Assembly: GCA_030596405.1 (NCBI GenBank) | Contig: JAUVKB010000126.1 | Coordinates: forward strand, 1-6,330 | Reading direction: 5' to 3' | Length of the DNA: 6,330 nucleotides | DNA from: Deltaproteobacteria bacterium | GTDB lineage: Bacteria > Desulfobacterota > Desulfobacteria > Desulfobacterales > JAUVKB01 | Shown: positions 1 to 5,392 of the stretch, in pieces | Position numbering within the stretch: position 1 is the stretch's first letter | How the letters are laid out: every line of letters starts with the position of its first letter | Made by a program: the position numbers and the translations under genes | Notes under the pieces: model-generated | What the model was told of the DNA's origin: nothing | Seen by the model: the letters and a program-made list of their open reading frames with translations, nothing else | The model's database searches: none

Positions 1-225
1 GGAGAAATAACCTATGATGAATTACCAAAGGAACTGCTCATTACCGTTGTAAAGGATGAAGAAAAGGATTTTGTTATAAAAACAGTGATGCAGGCGGCAA
101 GAACAGGAGAAAAGGGCGCTTTTGGCGACGGCAAAATATTTGTTACCCCGGTGGATGAAGTTTACACCGTAAGCTCTGGAATCAGGGAAACCGGTTCCGG
201 GGAAACAGAAGAGGTTAAAATATGA
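1..225 (+). CDS. nifI1: NifI1, PII-like nitrogenase regulator (C-terminal part, 5' truncated by window)
   Basis: The frame is open from base 1 to the TGA at 223-225 and gives 74 residues, starting GEITYDELPKELL. This is the C-terminal two thirds of a PII (GlnB) family protein. The segment LLITVVKDEEKDFVIKTVMQ is a PII core strand plus helix, and GDGKIFVTPVDE (about residues 42-53 of the visible part) is the conserved C-terminal PII signature, whose Gly-Asp-Gly-Lys helps bind ATP and 2-oxoglutarate. The T-loop is mostly off the left edge. The family role is to form a hetero-oligomer with NifI2 that binds NifDK and blocks its activity when 2-oxoglutarate falls (ammonium switch-off). Assignment to NifI1 rather than GlnB rests on the position directly before nifI2 and nifDK. 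The loop between RTG and GDGK is three residues longer than in NifI2. The stop overlaps the nifI2 start as ATGA, suggesting translational coupling and balanced synthesis. Confidence 0.93.
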   Translation, partial: GEITYDELPKELLITVVKDEEKDFVIKTVMQAARTGEKGAFGDGKIFVTPVDEVYTVSSGIRETGSGETEEVKI

Positions 226-599
226 AAGAGGTCATGGCGATTATTCGTATGAACATGATGAATCAGACAAAAAGAGCTTTGTCAGATGCAGGCATATCTT
301 CCTTAACGGCGAGAGATGCCCTTGGCAGGGGTAAGGGTTTGGTCGATATGACGCTGCTAAAAGGAGCGGAGCAGGGATATGAGGAAGCGATTTCCCAGTT
401 GGGCCAAAGCCAGCGCCTGATACCAAAAAGAATACTTTTTATCGTAGTAAAGGATAAAATGGTGGAGAAAACGGTTAAAACAATAATTAAAGTAAACAGA
501 ACCGGAAAATCAGGAGACGGCAAGGTATTTGTTATGCCTGTAAGCGATTCGGCAAGAGTCAGGACAGGAGAAAAGGGAGACGGCACGTTAGATGATTAG
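222..599 (+). CDS. nifI2: NifI2, PII-like nitrogenase regulator
   Basis: This is a complete 125-residue PII-family protein. The N-terminus MKEVMAIIRMNMMNQTKRAL is the first beta strand and helix of the fold. It is followed by a long, divergent T-loop (about residues 36-70, GRGKGLV...QRLIPKR) that lacks the usual GlnB uridylylation context, as expected of NifI2. The strand ILFIVVKD follows, then the signature RTGKSGDGKVFVMPV (about 93-107) and the C-terminal RVRTGEKGDG tail. In characterised methanogens NifI2 works with NifI1: without 2-oxoglutarate the complex binds dinitrogenase and inhibits it, and 2-oxoglutarate relieves this. The ATG at 222 is chosen because GAGG (211-214) lies 7 bases upstream and the ATG overlaps the nifI1 stop. 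The next gene, nifD, is 310 bases away across a repeat-filled gap, which is unusually wide for this operon. Confidence 0.95.
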   Translation: MKEVMAIIRMNMMNQTKRALSDAGISSLTARDALGRGKGLVDMTLLKGAEQGYEEAISQLGQSQRLIPKRILFIVVKDKMVEKTVKTIIKVNRTGKSGDGKVFVMPVSDSARVRTGEKGDGTLDD

Positions 600-614
600 T
601 ACCTTACTTCTGAA

Positions 615-629
615 TTTTTGTCACAAAAA
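615..629. promoter_or_regulatory. AT-rich inverted repeat shortly after nifI2
   Basis: TTTTTG (615-620) and CAAAAA (624-629) are exact inverted copies around TCA, 15 bases after the nifI2 stop. It could be a weak hairpin or a protein-binding dyad. It has too little GC and no proper T tract for a standard intrinsic terminator, and I do not recognise it as a known operator. Chance is a real possibility in AT-rich sequence. Confidence 0.25.
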
Positions 630-650
630 ACAAGAAAGTCGTTTATATGG

Positions 651-685
651 TATCAGTTATCAGTTGCCAGTTATCAGTTGTCAGT
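651..685 (+). repeat. Left heptad-repeat array, 5 units
   Basis: Five contiguous 7-base units: TATCAGT, TATCAGT, TGCCAGT, TATCAGT, TGTCAGT. Units differ only at positions 2 and 3, and CAGT is invariant. The reverse complement of the unit (ACTGATA/ACTGACA) is the unit of the right array at 816-875, so the two arrays can pair as a long imperfect stem. Confidence 0.93.
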
Positions 686-700
686 AAAAGCATATCGATA

Positions 701-802
701 CTAATTTATTTTCCCTATGGATTTGCTGAGACCTGCGAGCATCGCCGAGAGTTCTTTTGTTTTTTTTTTGCCAACTGCTGGTTCAATATCCTCAAATTTC
801 AA
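701..802 (-). pseudogene. Internally deleted remnant of a four-helix-bundle (S23/IVS-family) gene
   Basis: On the minus strand a TTG (802-800) preceded by GGAGG (812-808, 5 bases away) opens a 33-codon frame ending in TAG (703-701). It begins [L/M]KFEDIE, which matches the usual opening of four-helix-bundle proteins of the 23S-rRNA intervening-sequence family (M-KFEDIE/L-x-W...). It ends KELSAMLAGLSKSIGK, which fits the usual C-terminal helix of that family (EISKML-x-GLIKSL-like). Normal members are about 110-130 residues, so the central three helices would be missing. The join is near the Lys-rich stretch encoded by the 10-T run (+ strand 760-769). This is inference from short matches recalled from the family. 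It could be a chance resemblance, and a functional 33-residue peptide is unlikely. Confidence 0.45.
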
Positions 803-815
803 AATAACCTCCAGT

Positions 816-875
816 GCTGACAACTGACAACTGACAACTGACAACTGACAACTGATAACTGACAACTGACAACTG
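816..875 (+). repeat. Right heptad-repeat array, 8 units plus a partial
   Basis: Units in order: GCTGACA, ACTGACA four times, ACTGATA (851-857), ACTGACA twice, then partial ACTG. They are inverted relative to the left array. The ACTGACA-ACTGATA pair at 844-857 is the exact reverse complement of 672-685. The array is more uniform than the left one, which suggests recent unit duplication by slippage. It ends 34 bases before the nifD start. Confidence 0.95.
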
Positions 876-888
876 CGGCTTTGCCGCA
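874..888 (+). repeat. Small GC-rich hairpin just before the nifD ribosome binding site
   Basis: TGCGGC (874-879) and GCCGCA (883-888) are perfect inverted copies around TTT. The stem ends 6 bases before the AAAGGAGG site of nifD, so in mRNA it would sit directly upstream of the ribosome landing site. It has no downstream T tract, so it is not an intrinsic terminator. It could be part of the repeat element or an mRNA 5' stabiliser after processing. Confidence 0.5.
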
Positions 889-894
889 TTAGGA

Positions 895-902
895 AAAGGA
901 GG
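895..902 (+). promoter_or_regulatory. Ribosome binding site of nifD
   Basis: AAAGGAGG is a near-ideal Shine-Dalgarno sequence 7 bases before the GTG at 910. It fixes that GTG as the start although no ATG is present, and it shows that nifD translation does not depend on coupling to nifI2. Confidence 0.88.
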
Positions 903-909
903 CGGAAGA

Positions 910-2577
910 GTGGAAACATTAATTAATGAATTTGAAAAGAATATTTTAAATGCGGATGATTTTATAAAGCCTGAAAAAGTAAAAGAGGAAATCCTGAGCA
1001 GATATCCGCCAAAGGTTGCAAGAAAAAAATCAAAACAGATTGTAGTAAACAGAAAGGATGCAGAAAACAAACATCTTGAAATACAGGCAAACGTCAGGAC
1101 AATACCTGGTATTATTTCACAGCGGGGGTGTTGTTATGCGGGGTGTAAGGGAGTAGTTATGGGGCCTACCCGTGATATTATCAACCTCACTCACGGCCCG
1201 ATTGGATGCGGTTTTTACTCCTGGCTGACCAGAAGAAACCAGACAGATCCTTCAACTACGCCTGACGGCGATAATTATATGCCCTACTGTTTTTCAACGG
1301 ATATGCAGGAAAGAGAGATAATTTTCGGCGGTGAAAAAAAATTAAAAGAGGCGATCCAGGAGGCATACGATATCTTCAAACCCAAGATGATTTCTGTATT
1401 TTCTACCTGTCCTGTAGGGCTGATTGGCGATGATGTTCATGCTGTTACAAAGGAAATGGAGGAAAAACTGGGTATTACCATATTCGGCTTCAGTTGTGAG
1501 GGATATAAAGGAGTCAGCCAGTCAGCCGGACATCATGTTGCCAATAACGGGCTCTTTAAGCATATAATCGGCCAGGATAATACCGTTAAAGAAGGAGATT
1601 ATAAAGTAAATCTGCTTGGTGAATATAATATAGGCGGGGATGCTTTTGAGATAGAACGAATACTTACAAAGTGCGGTATAACAATAATTTCCACCTTCAG
1701 CGGAAACTCGAGCGTCGATTTTTTTGCCAATTCACATACTGCGGATTTAAATCTTATTATGTGCTACCGTTCCATAAATTACGTGGCGGAAATGATGGAA
1801 AAAAAATATGGGATTCCATGGTTCAAGATTAATTTTTTAAGCGCCGGCGGAATGTCCAGATCCCTTAGAAAGATTGCTCAGTATTATGGAGATCAAAAGC
1901 TTATAGACAGGGTGGAAGAAGTAATAGCAGAAGAAATGCCGCCGGTAATAGAAGCGCAAAATGAAGTAAGGCCACGCCTTGAAGGCAAACTTGCCATGAT
2001 GTTTGTAGGAGGATCACGGGCTCATCATTATCAGGAAATGTTCAGGGAAATGGGAATGATACCTTTTAGTGCAGGATACGAGTTTGCTCATCGGGATGAT
2101 TATGAAGGACGACAGGTTCTGCCGAATCTTAAAGTAGATGCAGACAGCAGAAATATCGAAGAGCTTTTAGTAGAAAAAGATCCTGAAAGATATAATCCCA
2201 GGATAAGTGAAAAAGAACTTGAGGAAATGGAAAAAAATGGAATCAAGCTTAAAGATTATGCAGGAATGATGGATGAAATGCCGGATGGCACAATCGTTAT
2301 TGATGACATCAGCCAGTTTGAAACCGAAACCCTTATTAATACATACCGGCCTGCGGTATTTTGTGCGGGTATCAAGGAAAAATATACAATCCAGAAATTC
2401 GGAATTCCGATGAAACAGCTTCACAGCTACGATACTGGTGGACCATATGCCGGATATAGAGGAGCTATTAATTTTTATCACGAAATCGACCGGATGGTAA
2501 GCAGCAAGGTCTGGGAGCATTTGCAAGCTCCATGGGAAAAGAGCCCTGAGCTTGCCGCCAAATATGCATTTGAATAG
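910..2577 (+). CDS. nifD: Nitrogenase molybdenum-iron protein alpha chain NifD
   Basis: Complete, 555 residues, GTG start. With NifK it forms the dinitrogenase tetramer that reduces N2 to ammonia using electrons from NifH. P-cluster cysteines are C74 (RGC), C100 (GPIGC) and C167 (TCPVGLIGDD). FeMo-cofactor ligands are C285 (LIMCYRS) and H505 (LHSYDTGGPY). Active-site residues match V70, R96, Q191, H195 and R359 of the Azotobacter protein at V82, R108, Q204, H208 and R370. The protein is about 60 residues longer than the Azotobacter alpha chain. Most of the extra is a segment at about 403-456, between HRDDYEGR and GMMDEMPDGT, matching the insertion known in Clostridium pasteurianum NifD. The N-terminus is also somewhat longer than the clostridial one. 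H442/C275 conservation, HSYD-GGPY and no delta-subunit gene before nifK argue for the Mo enzyme rather than Anf/Vnf. A strong palindrome follows 1 base after the stop. Confidence 0.98.
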   Translation: METLINEFEKNILNADDFIKPEKVKEEILSRYPPKVARKKSKQIVVNRKDAENKHLEIQANVRTIPGIISQRGCCYAGCKGVVMGPTRDIINLTHGPIGCGFYSWLTRRNQTDPSTTPDGDNYMPYCFSTDMQEREIIFGGEKKLKEAIQEAYDIFKPKMISVFSTCPVGLIGDDVHAVTKEMEEKLGITIFGFSCEGYKGVSQSAGHHVANNGLFKHIIGQDNTVKEGDYKVNLLGEYNIGGDAFEIERILTKCGITIISTFSGNSSVDFFANSHTADLNLIMCYRSINYVAEMMEKKYGIPWFKINFLSAGGMSRSLRKIAQYYGDQKLIDRVEEVIAEEMPPVIEAQNEVRPRLEGKLAMMFVGGSRAHHYQEMFREMGMIPFSAGYEFAHRDDYEGRQVLPNLKVDADSRNIEELLVEKDPERYNPRISEKELEEMEKNGIKLKDYAGMMDEMPDGTIVIDDISQFETETLINTYRPAVFCAGIKEKYTIQKFGIPMKQLHSYDTGGPYAGYRGAINFYHEIDRMVSSKVWEHLQAPWEKSPELAAKYAFE

Positions 2578-2578
2578 T

Positions 2579-2604
2579 AGGGGCAGGCCTCCGTGCCTGC
2601 CCCT
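2579..2604 (+). repeat. GC-rich palindrome (REP-like hairpin) between nifD and nifK
   Basis: AGGGGCAGGC (2579-2588) and GCCTGCCCCT (2595-2604) are perfect 10-base inverted copies around a 6-base loop, CTCCGT. A G-T wobble (2578/2605) can extend the stem. The sequence starts one base after the nifD stop codon. There is no T tract after it, so it is not a classic terminator. It resembles the dispersed TAGGGGCRGGC...GCCYGCCCC palindromes common in many bacterial genomes (recalled, not searched). In mRNA it could protect the 3' end of nifD from exonucleases, or reduce read-through into nifK. Confidence 0.85.
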
Positions 2605-2637
2605 GGGGAATAGAAACAGAAATCAAAGGGAATTATT

Positions 2638-4014
2638 ATGCTATTACGACACACACCAGATGAAATTAAGGAACGTAAATCTTTAACGGTAAATCCGGCC
2701 AAAACCTGTCAGCCCATAGGGGCCATGTATGCAGCCCTGGGGATACACGGATGTTTGCCTCACAGCCATGGTTCCCAGGGCTGTTACGCCTATCATCGCA
2801 GCACATTGACCAGGCATTATAAAGAGCCGGTAATGGCGGCCACAAGTTCCTTTACCGAAGGCGCATCCGTATTCGGCGGTCAGTCGAACCTGCTCCAGGC
2901 TATAGATAATATTTTTACTATTTATAAGCCGGATATCATAGCGGTTCATACAACATGCCTGTCCGAAACCATAGGGGATGATCTTCCCCAGATAATAGGC
3001 AAAGCACAAGTAACCGGCAAAATTCCGGAAGGTAAATTTGTTATTCATGCCAATACTCCAAGCTATGTCGGCACCCATGTTACAGGTTTTGCAAATATGA
3101 CCAGGGCGATGGTCGATTATTTTGCTGAATCCAACGGGCATAAAACGGAACAGATAAATATAATTCCGGGCTGGGTAGAACCTTCGGATATGCATGAAAT
3201 TAAAAGAATTGCCGCCGAACTGGAGGTGCCTGTAGTCATGTTTCCGGATACGGAAAATGTGCTTAACGGACCCCAGACCGGAAAATATGAAATGTTTCCC
3301 AAAGGCGGAGTTACAATTGATGAATTAATAAGCACAGGCAGCAGCCAGGGTACTATAGCCCTTGGAGGTCTGGCATCCGGCTCTGCAGCCAAAGCCCTTG
3401 ACACAAAGTGCAAAGTTCCATGCGAAATACTTGACCTGCCGATTGGAATCAAGGCAACCGACCGGTTTGTGGATGCATTAAGAAAAATGGCAGGGGTGAA
3501 TGTACCCGATACCATCACAATTGAAAGGGGACAACTTTTAGATATTATAACAGATATGCAGGCGTATTTTTACCATAAAAAAGTGGCGCTGGTGGGCGAT
3601 CCGGATCAGTTGATTTCGTTGACGGAGTTTCTGGTATCTATAGACATGATGCCGATTCATATCCTCACGGGAACAAGGGACAAGAATTTTGAAAAACGGA
3701 TAAAAAAAATAACAGCGGATATCCCGCATGAAGTAAATATCGCAAGCGGCAAGGATATGATGCTTTTCCATCAGTGGGTCAAAAATGATCCCGTGGATCT
3801 TCTCATGGGAAATACTTATGTCAAATATATAGCGAGAGATGAAGATATTCCATTTATCAGATTCGGATTTCCTATCCTTGACAGGGTAGGGCACAGCTAT
3901 TTTCCCACAGTATGTTACCGGGGCGGAATACGAATCCTTGAAAAGATATTAGAGGCGCTGATGGATCGTATAGACAGGGATTCGACGGAAATTGCGTTTG
4001 ATCTTGTAATGTAA
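2638..4014 (+). CDS. nifK: Nitrogenase molybdenum-iron protein beta chain NifK
   Basis: Complete, 458 residues, partner of NifD in dinitrogenase. It supplies the other half of the P-cluster: C24 (KTCQPIGA), C49 (GSQGC) and C107 (TTCLSETIGDD) match Azotobacter C70, C95 and C153, and S142 (NTPSYVG) matches Ser188, which binds the oxidised P-cluster. The N-terminus starts only 20-odd residues before the first P-cluster cysteine. It thus lacks the roughly 45-residue extension of the Azotobacter type, as in Clostridium pasteurianum NifK, which I recall as essentially the same length. This shortness goes with the NifD insertion and is characteristic of anaerobe nitrogenases. An extra cysteine, C39 (HGCLPHSHGSQGC), is shared with that group. 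The ATG at 2638 has AAAGGG (2625-2630) 7 bases upstream. nifK is 60 bases from nifD across the palindrome and 16 bases from nifE. Confidence 0.98.
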   Translation: MLLRHTPDEIKERKSLTVNPAKTCQPIGAMYAALGIHGCLPHSHGSQGCYAYHRSTLTRHYKEPVMAATSSFTEGASVFGGQSNLLQAIDNIFTIYKPDIIAVHTTCLSETIGDDLPQIIGKAQVTGKIPEGKFVIHANTPSYVGTHVTGFANMTRAMVDYFAESNGHKTEQINIIPGWVEPSDMHEIKRIAAELEVPVVMFPDTENVLNGPQTGKYEMFPKGGVTIDELISTGSSQGTIALGGLASGSAAKALDTKCKVPCEILDLPIGIKATDRFVDALRKMAGVNVPDTITIERGQLLDIITDMQAYFYHKKVALVGDPDQLISLTEFLVSIDMMPIHILTGTRDKNFEKRIKKITADIPHEVNIASGKDMMLFHQWVKNDPVDLLMGNTYVKYIARDEDIPFIRFGFPILDRVGHSYFPTVCYRGGIRILEKILEALMDRIDRDSTEIAFDLVM

Positions 4015-4030
4015 AAAACAGGAATAAAAT

Positions 4031-5392
4031 ATGAGAAGCATACAAATATTAAAAGAAAGAAAAAGGCAGATATATCACAAGGGCGAGGAAGCCTTTGAAA
4101 TAGAGTGCGAAAAAAAGAGCCTGGCCGGTTCCGTAAGCCAGAGGGCCTGTGTCTTCTGCGGGTCCCGGGTGGTGCTCTATCCCATAGCCGATGCTTTGCA
4201 CCTGATCCACGGGCCGATCGGATGCGCGTCATATACCTGGGATATCAGGGGAGCGCTCTCATCAGGCCCCCAGCTCCATCGCATGAGTTTTTCCACTGAT
4301 CTTCAGGAAAAAGATATTATCTTCGGCGGTGAAAAAAAATTATATCAGGCCCTTGTAAAGCTCATAGAGCTCTATCATCCGAATGCCGCATTTGTTTATG
4401 CAACCTGTATTATCGGAATTATAGGAGATGATATTGATTCCGTGTGCAGGCGTGTGGCGGAGAAAAAAGGCATCCCGGTGCTGCCCGTTCATTCCGAGGG
4501 GTTTAAGGGAACAAAAAAGGATGGGTACAAGGCTGCCTGCGAAGCCCTGGCGCAACTGGTCGGCACGGGGTCAATTGAAAATAGAGGTAAATACAGCCTT
4601 AACATAATGGGAGAATTTAATATTGCCGGCGAGGCCTGGACCATTAAAAAATATTACGAAAAAATGGGACTTGAAGTGTCTGCGATTTTCACAGGAGACG
4701 GCCGCGTCGACAAGATCAAAAGATCTCACGGCGTAAAGCTGAACGTGGTGCAATGTTCAGGGTCTATGCTGCACCTCGCTAAGATTATGGAAGAAAAATA
4801 CAATATTCCCTATATAAGGGTATCATATTTCGGGATAGAAGATATGTCAAAGGCCCTTTATGATGTTGCGGATTTTTTTAAGGATAACCTTCAAATCATG
4901 AAAAAGACCAGGGAGCTGGTGCGGGAAGAAATCAAGGCAATCTCTCCTGAGATAAAAAAATATAAAAAAATTCTTTCCGGGAAACGGGCTGCCATATATG
5001 TGGGAGGCGCGTTTAAGGCCTTTTCCATGATAAAGGCATTAAGAACCCTTGGAATGGAAGTTGTTCTTGCAGGTTCTCAAACAGGAAATGAGGATGACTA
5101 TAAGCTTTTAAGGGATATGTGCGAAGATGGCACGGTAATAGTTGACGACGCCAATCCCCTGGAGCTTTCCAAATACTGCCTTGAAAAAAAAGTGGATCTT
5201 TTTGTGGGCGGTGTAAAGGAAAGACCCATGGCCTATAAGCTAGGGATAGGATTTTGCGATCATAACCATGAAAGAAAGATCTCACTTGCAGGCTACAATG
5301 GGATGATAAATTTTGCCAAAGAGGTTTTTTCTTCAGTAACCAGTCCGGTCTGGCAGTTTGCGCCGAGAAAAAGAGGAGGATATAAAGCATGA
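4031..5392 (+). CDS. nifE: Nitrogenase iron-molybdenum cofactor scaffold protein NifE
   Basis: Complete, 453 residues, paralogue of NifD. With NifN it forms the scaffold that takes the 8Fe precursor from NifB and matures it (Mo and homocitrate insertion with NifH) before transfer to apo-NifDK. Hallmarks are SQRACVFCGSR (C40), HGPIGCASYTWDIRGALSSG (C65) and ATCIIGIIGDD (C126), which correspond to the O-cluster ligands C37, C62 and C124 of Azotobacter NifE. C242 (VQCSGSM) is at the NifD C275-like position. The C-terminal FCDHNHERK motif is diagnostic of NifE and replaces the FeMo-co histidine region of NifD. C43 makes a CxxC with C40. AGGA (4020-4023) lies 7 bases before the ATG, and the gene starts 16 bases after nifK. 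The stop overlaps the nifN start by ATGA, consistent with equal synthesis of the two scaffold subunits. Confidence 0.97.
   Translation: MRSIQILKERKRQIYHKGEEAFEIECEKKSLAGSVSQRACVFCGSRVVLYPIADALHLIHGPIGCASYTWDIRGALSSGPQLHRMSFSTDLQEKDIIFGGEKKLYQALVKLIELYHPNAAFVYATCIIGIIGDDIDSVCRRVAEKKGIPVLPVHSEGFKGTKKDGYKAACEALAQLVGTGSIENRGKYSLNIMGEFNIAGEAWTIKKYYEKMGLEVSAIFTGDGRVDKIKRSHGVKLNVVQCSGSMLHLAKIMEEKYNIPYIRVSYFGIEDMSKALYDVADFFKDNLQIMKKTRELVREEIKAISPEIKKYKKILSGKRAAIYVGGAFKAFSMIKALRTLGMEVVLAGSQTGNEDDYKLLRDMCEDGTVIVDDANPLELSKYCLEKKVDLFVGGVKERPMAYKLGIGFCDHNHERKISLAGYNGMINFAKEVFSSVTSPVWQFAPRKRGGYKA
5373..5379 (+). promoter_or_regulatory. Ribosome binding site of nifN, inside nifE
   Basis: GAGGAGG lies in the last codons of nifE, 9 bases before the nifN ATG (5389). 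It supports that start and independent or coupled initiation of nifN at the overlap. Confidence 0.8.

Larger units (their letters stand above)
651..875. mobile_element. MITE-like element bounded by inverted heptad-repeat arrays
   Basis: Two arrays of the same 7-base unit lie in opposite orientation (651-685 and 816-875) and enclose about 130 bases carrying a degenerate minus-strand reading frame. The arrangement resembles a small non-autonomous element with long repetitive inverted ends, sitting between two genes normally close together. No clear target-site duplication is visible at either edge and no transposase is present, so mobility is inferred only from architecture. Similar CAGTTATCAGTT-type arrays are, from general knowledge, dispersed in many bacterial genomes. 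The alternative is two independent repeat expansions flanking an old gene remnant. Confidence 0.45.
600..909. other. 310-base gap between nifI2 and nifD, filled with repeats
   Basis: No nif gene lies here. In order the gap holds an AT-rich dyad (615-629), a left heptad-repeat array (651-685), an 8-base palindrome TATCGATA (693-700), a short minus-strand reading frame (701-802) with a 10-T run inside it (760-769), a right heptad array in the opposite orientation (816-875), a small GC hairpin (874-888) and the nifD ribosome binding site (895-902). I see no convincing -24/-12 (sigma-54) promoter, NifA-type TGT-N10-ACA site or NrpR-like GGAA-N6-TTCC operator in it. The likeliest reading is continued transcription from upstream through inserted repeat DNA. 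Confidence 0.8.

Noticed and set aside
580..600. Sigma-54-like GGCACG near the end of nifI2
   Set aside because: There is no GC element at the required -12 spacing, and it lies inside coding sequence.
618..648. Sigma-70-like promoter, TTGTCA followed by TTTATA/TTATAT
   Set aside because: The -35 match is partial and the spacing to the -10-like bases is 18-19. Such matches are frequent in AT-rich DNA, and there is no supporting evidence.
735..769. Possible intrinsic terminator (GCGA/TCGC stem followed by T-rich sequence)
   Set aside because: The stem is only 4 bp and is separated from the 10-T run at 760-769 by unrelated bases. The T run is better explained as the complement of lysine codons in the remnant frame.
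651..875. CRISPR array
   Set aside because: The repeats are 7-base direct tandem units with no spacers between them, in two opposite orientations. There are no cas genes.
701..919. 72-codon minus-strand frame with a QLSVVSCQLS-type repeat N-terminus
   Set aside because: The N-terminal half is only translation of the heptad array. The plausible old gene start is the TTG at 802, so the longer frame is not called.
792..1070. 92-codon minus-strand frame across the nifD start
   Set aside because: It is made of heptad-array translation plus the complement of the nifD 5' end, with no recognisable domain.
2683..3195. 170-codon minus-strand frame opposite nifK
   Set aside because: It is a shadow of nifK with no start signal or recognisable domain. 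The + strand frame has full NifK motifs.
910..4014. Alternative (V- or Fe-only) nitrogenase
   Set aside because: No delta-subunit gene lies between the alpha and beta genes, NifD and NifK have Mo-type motifs, and nifEN follow directly.
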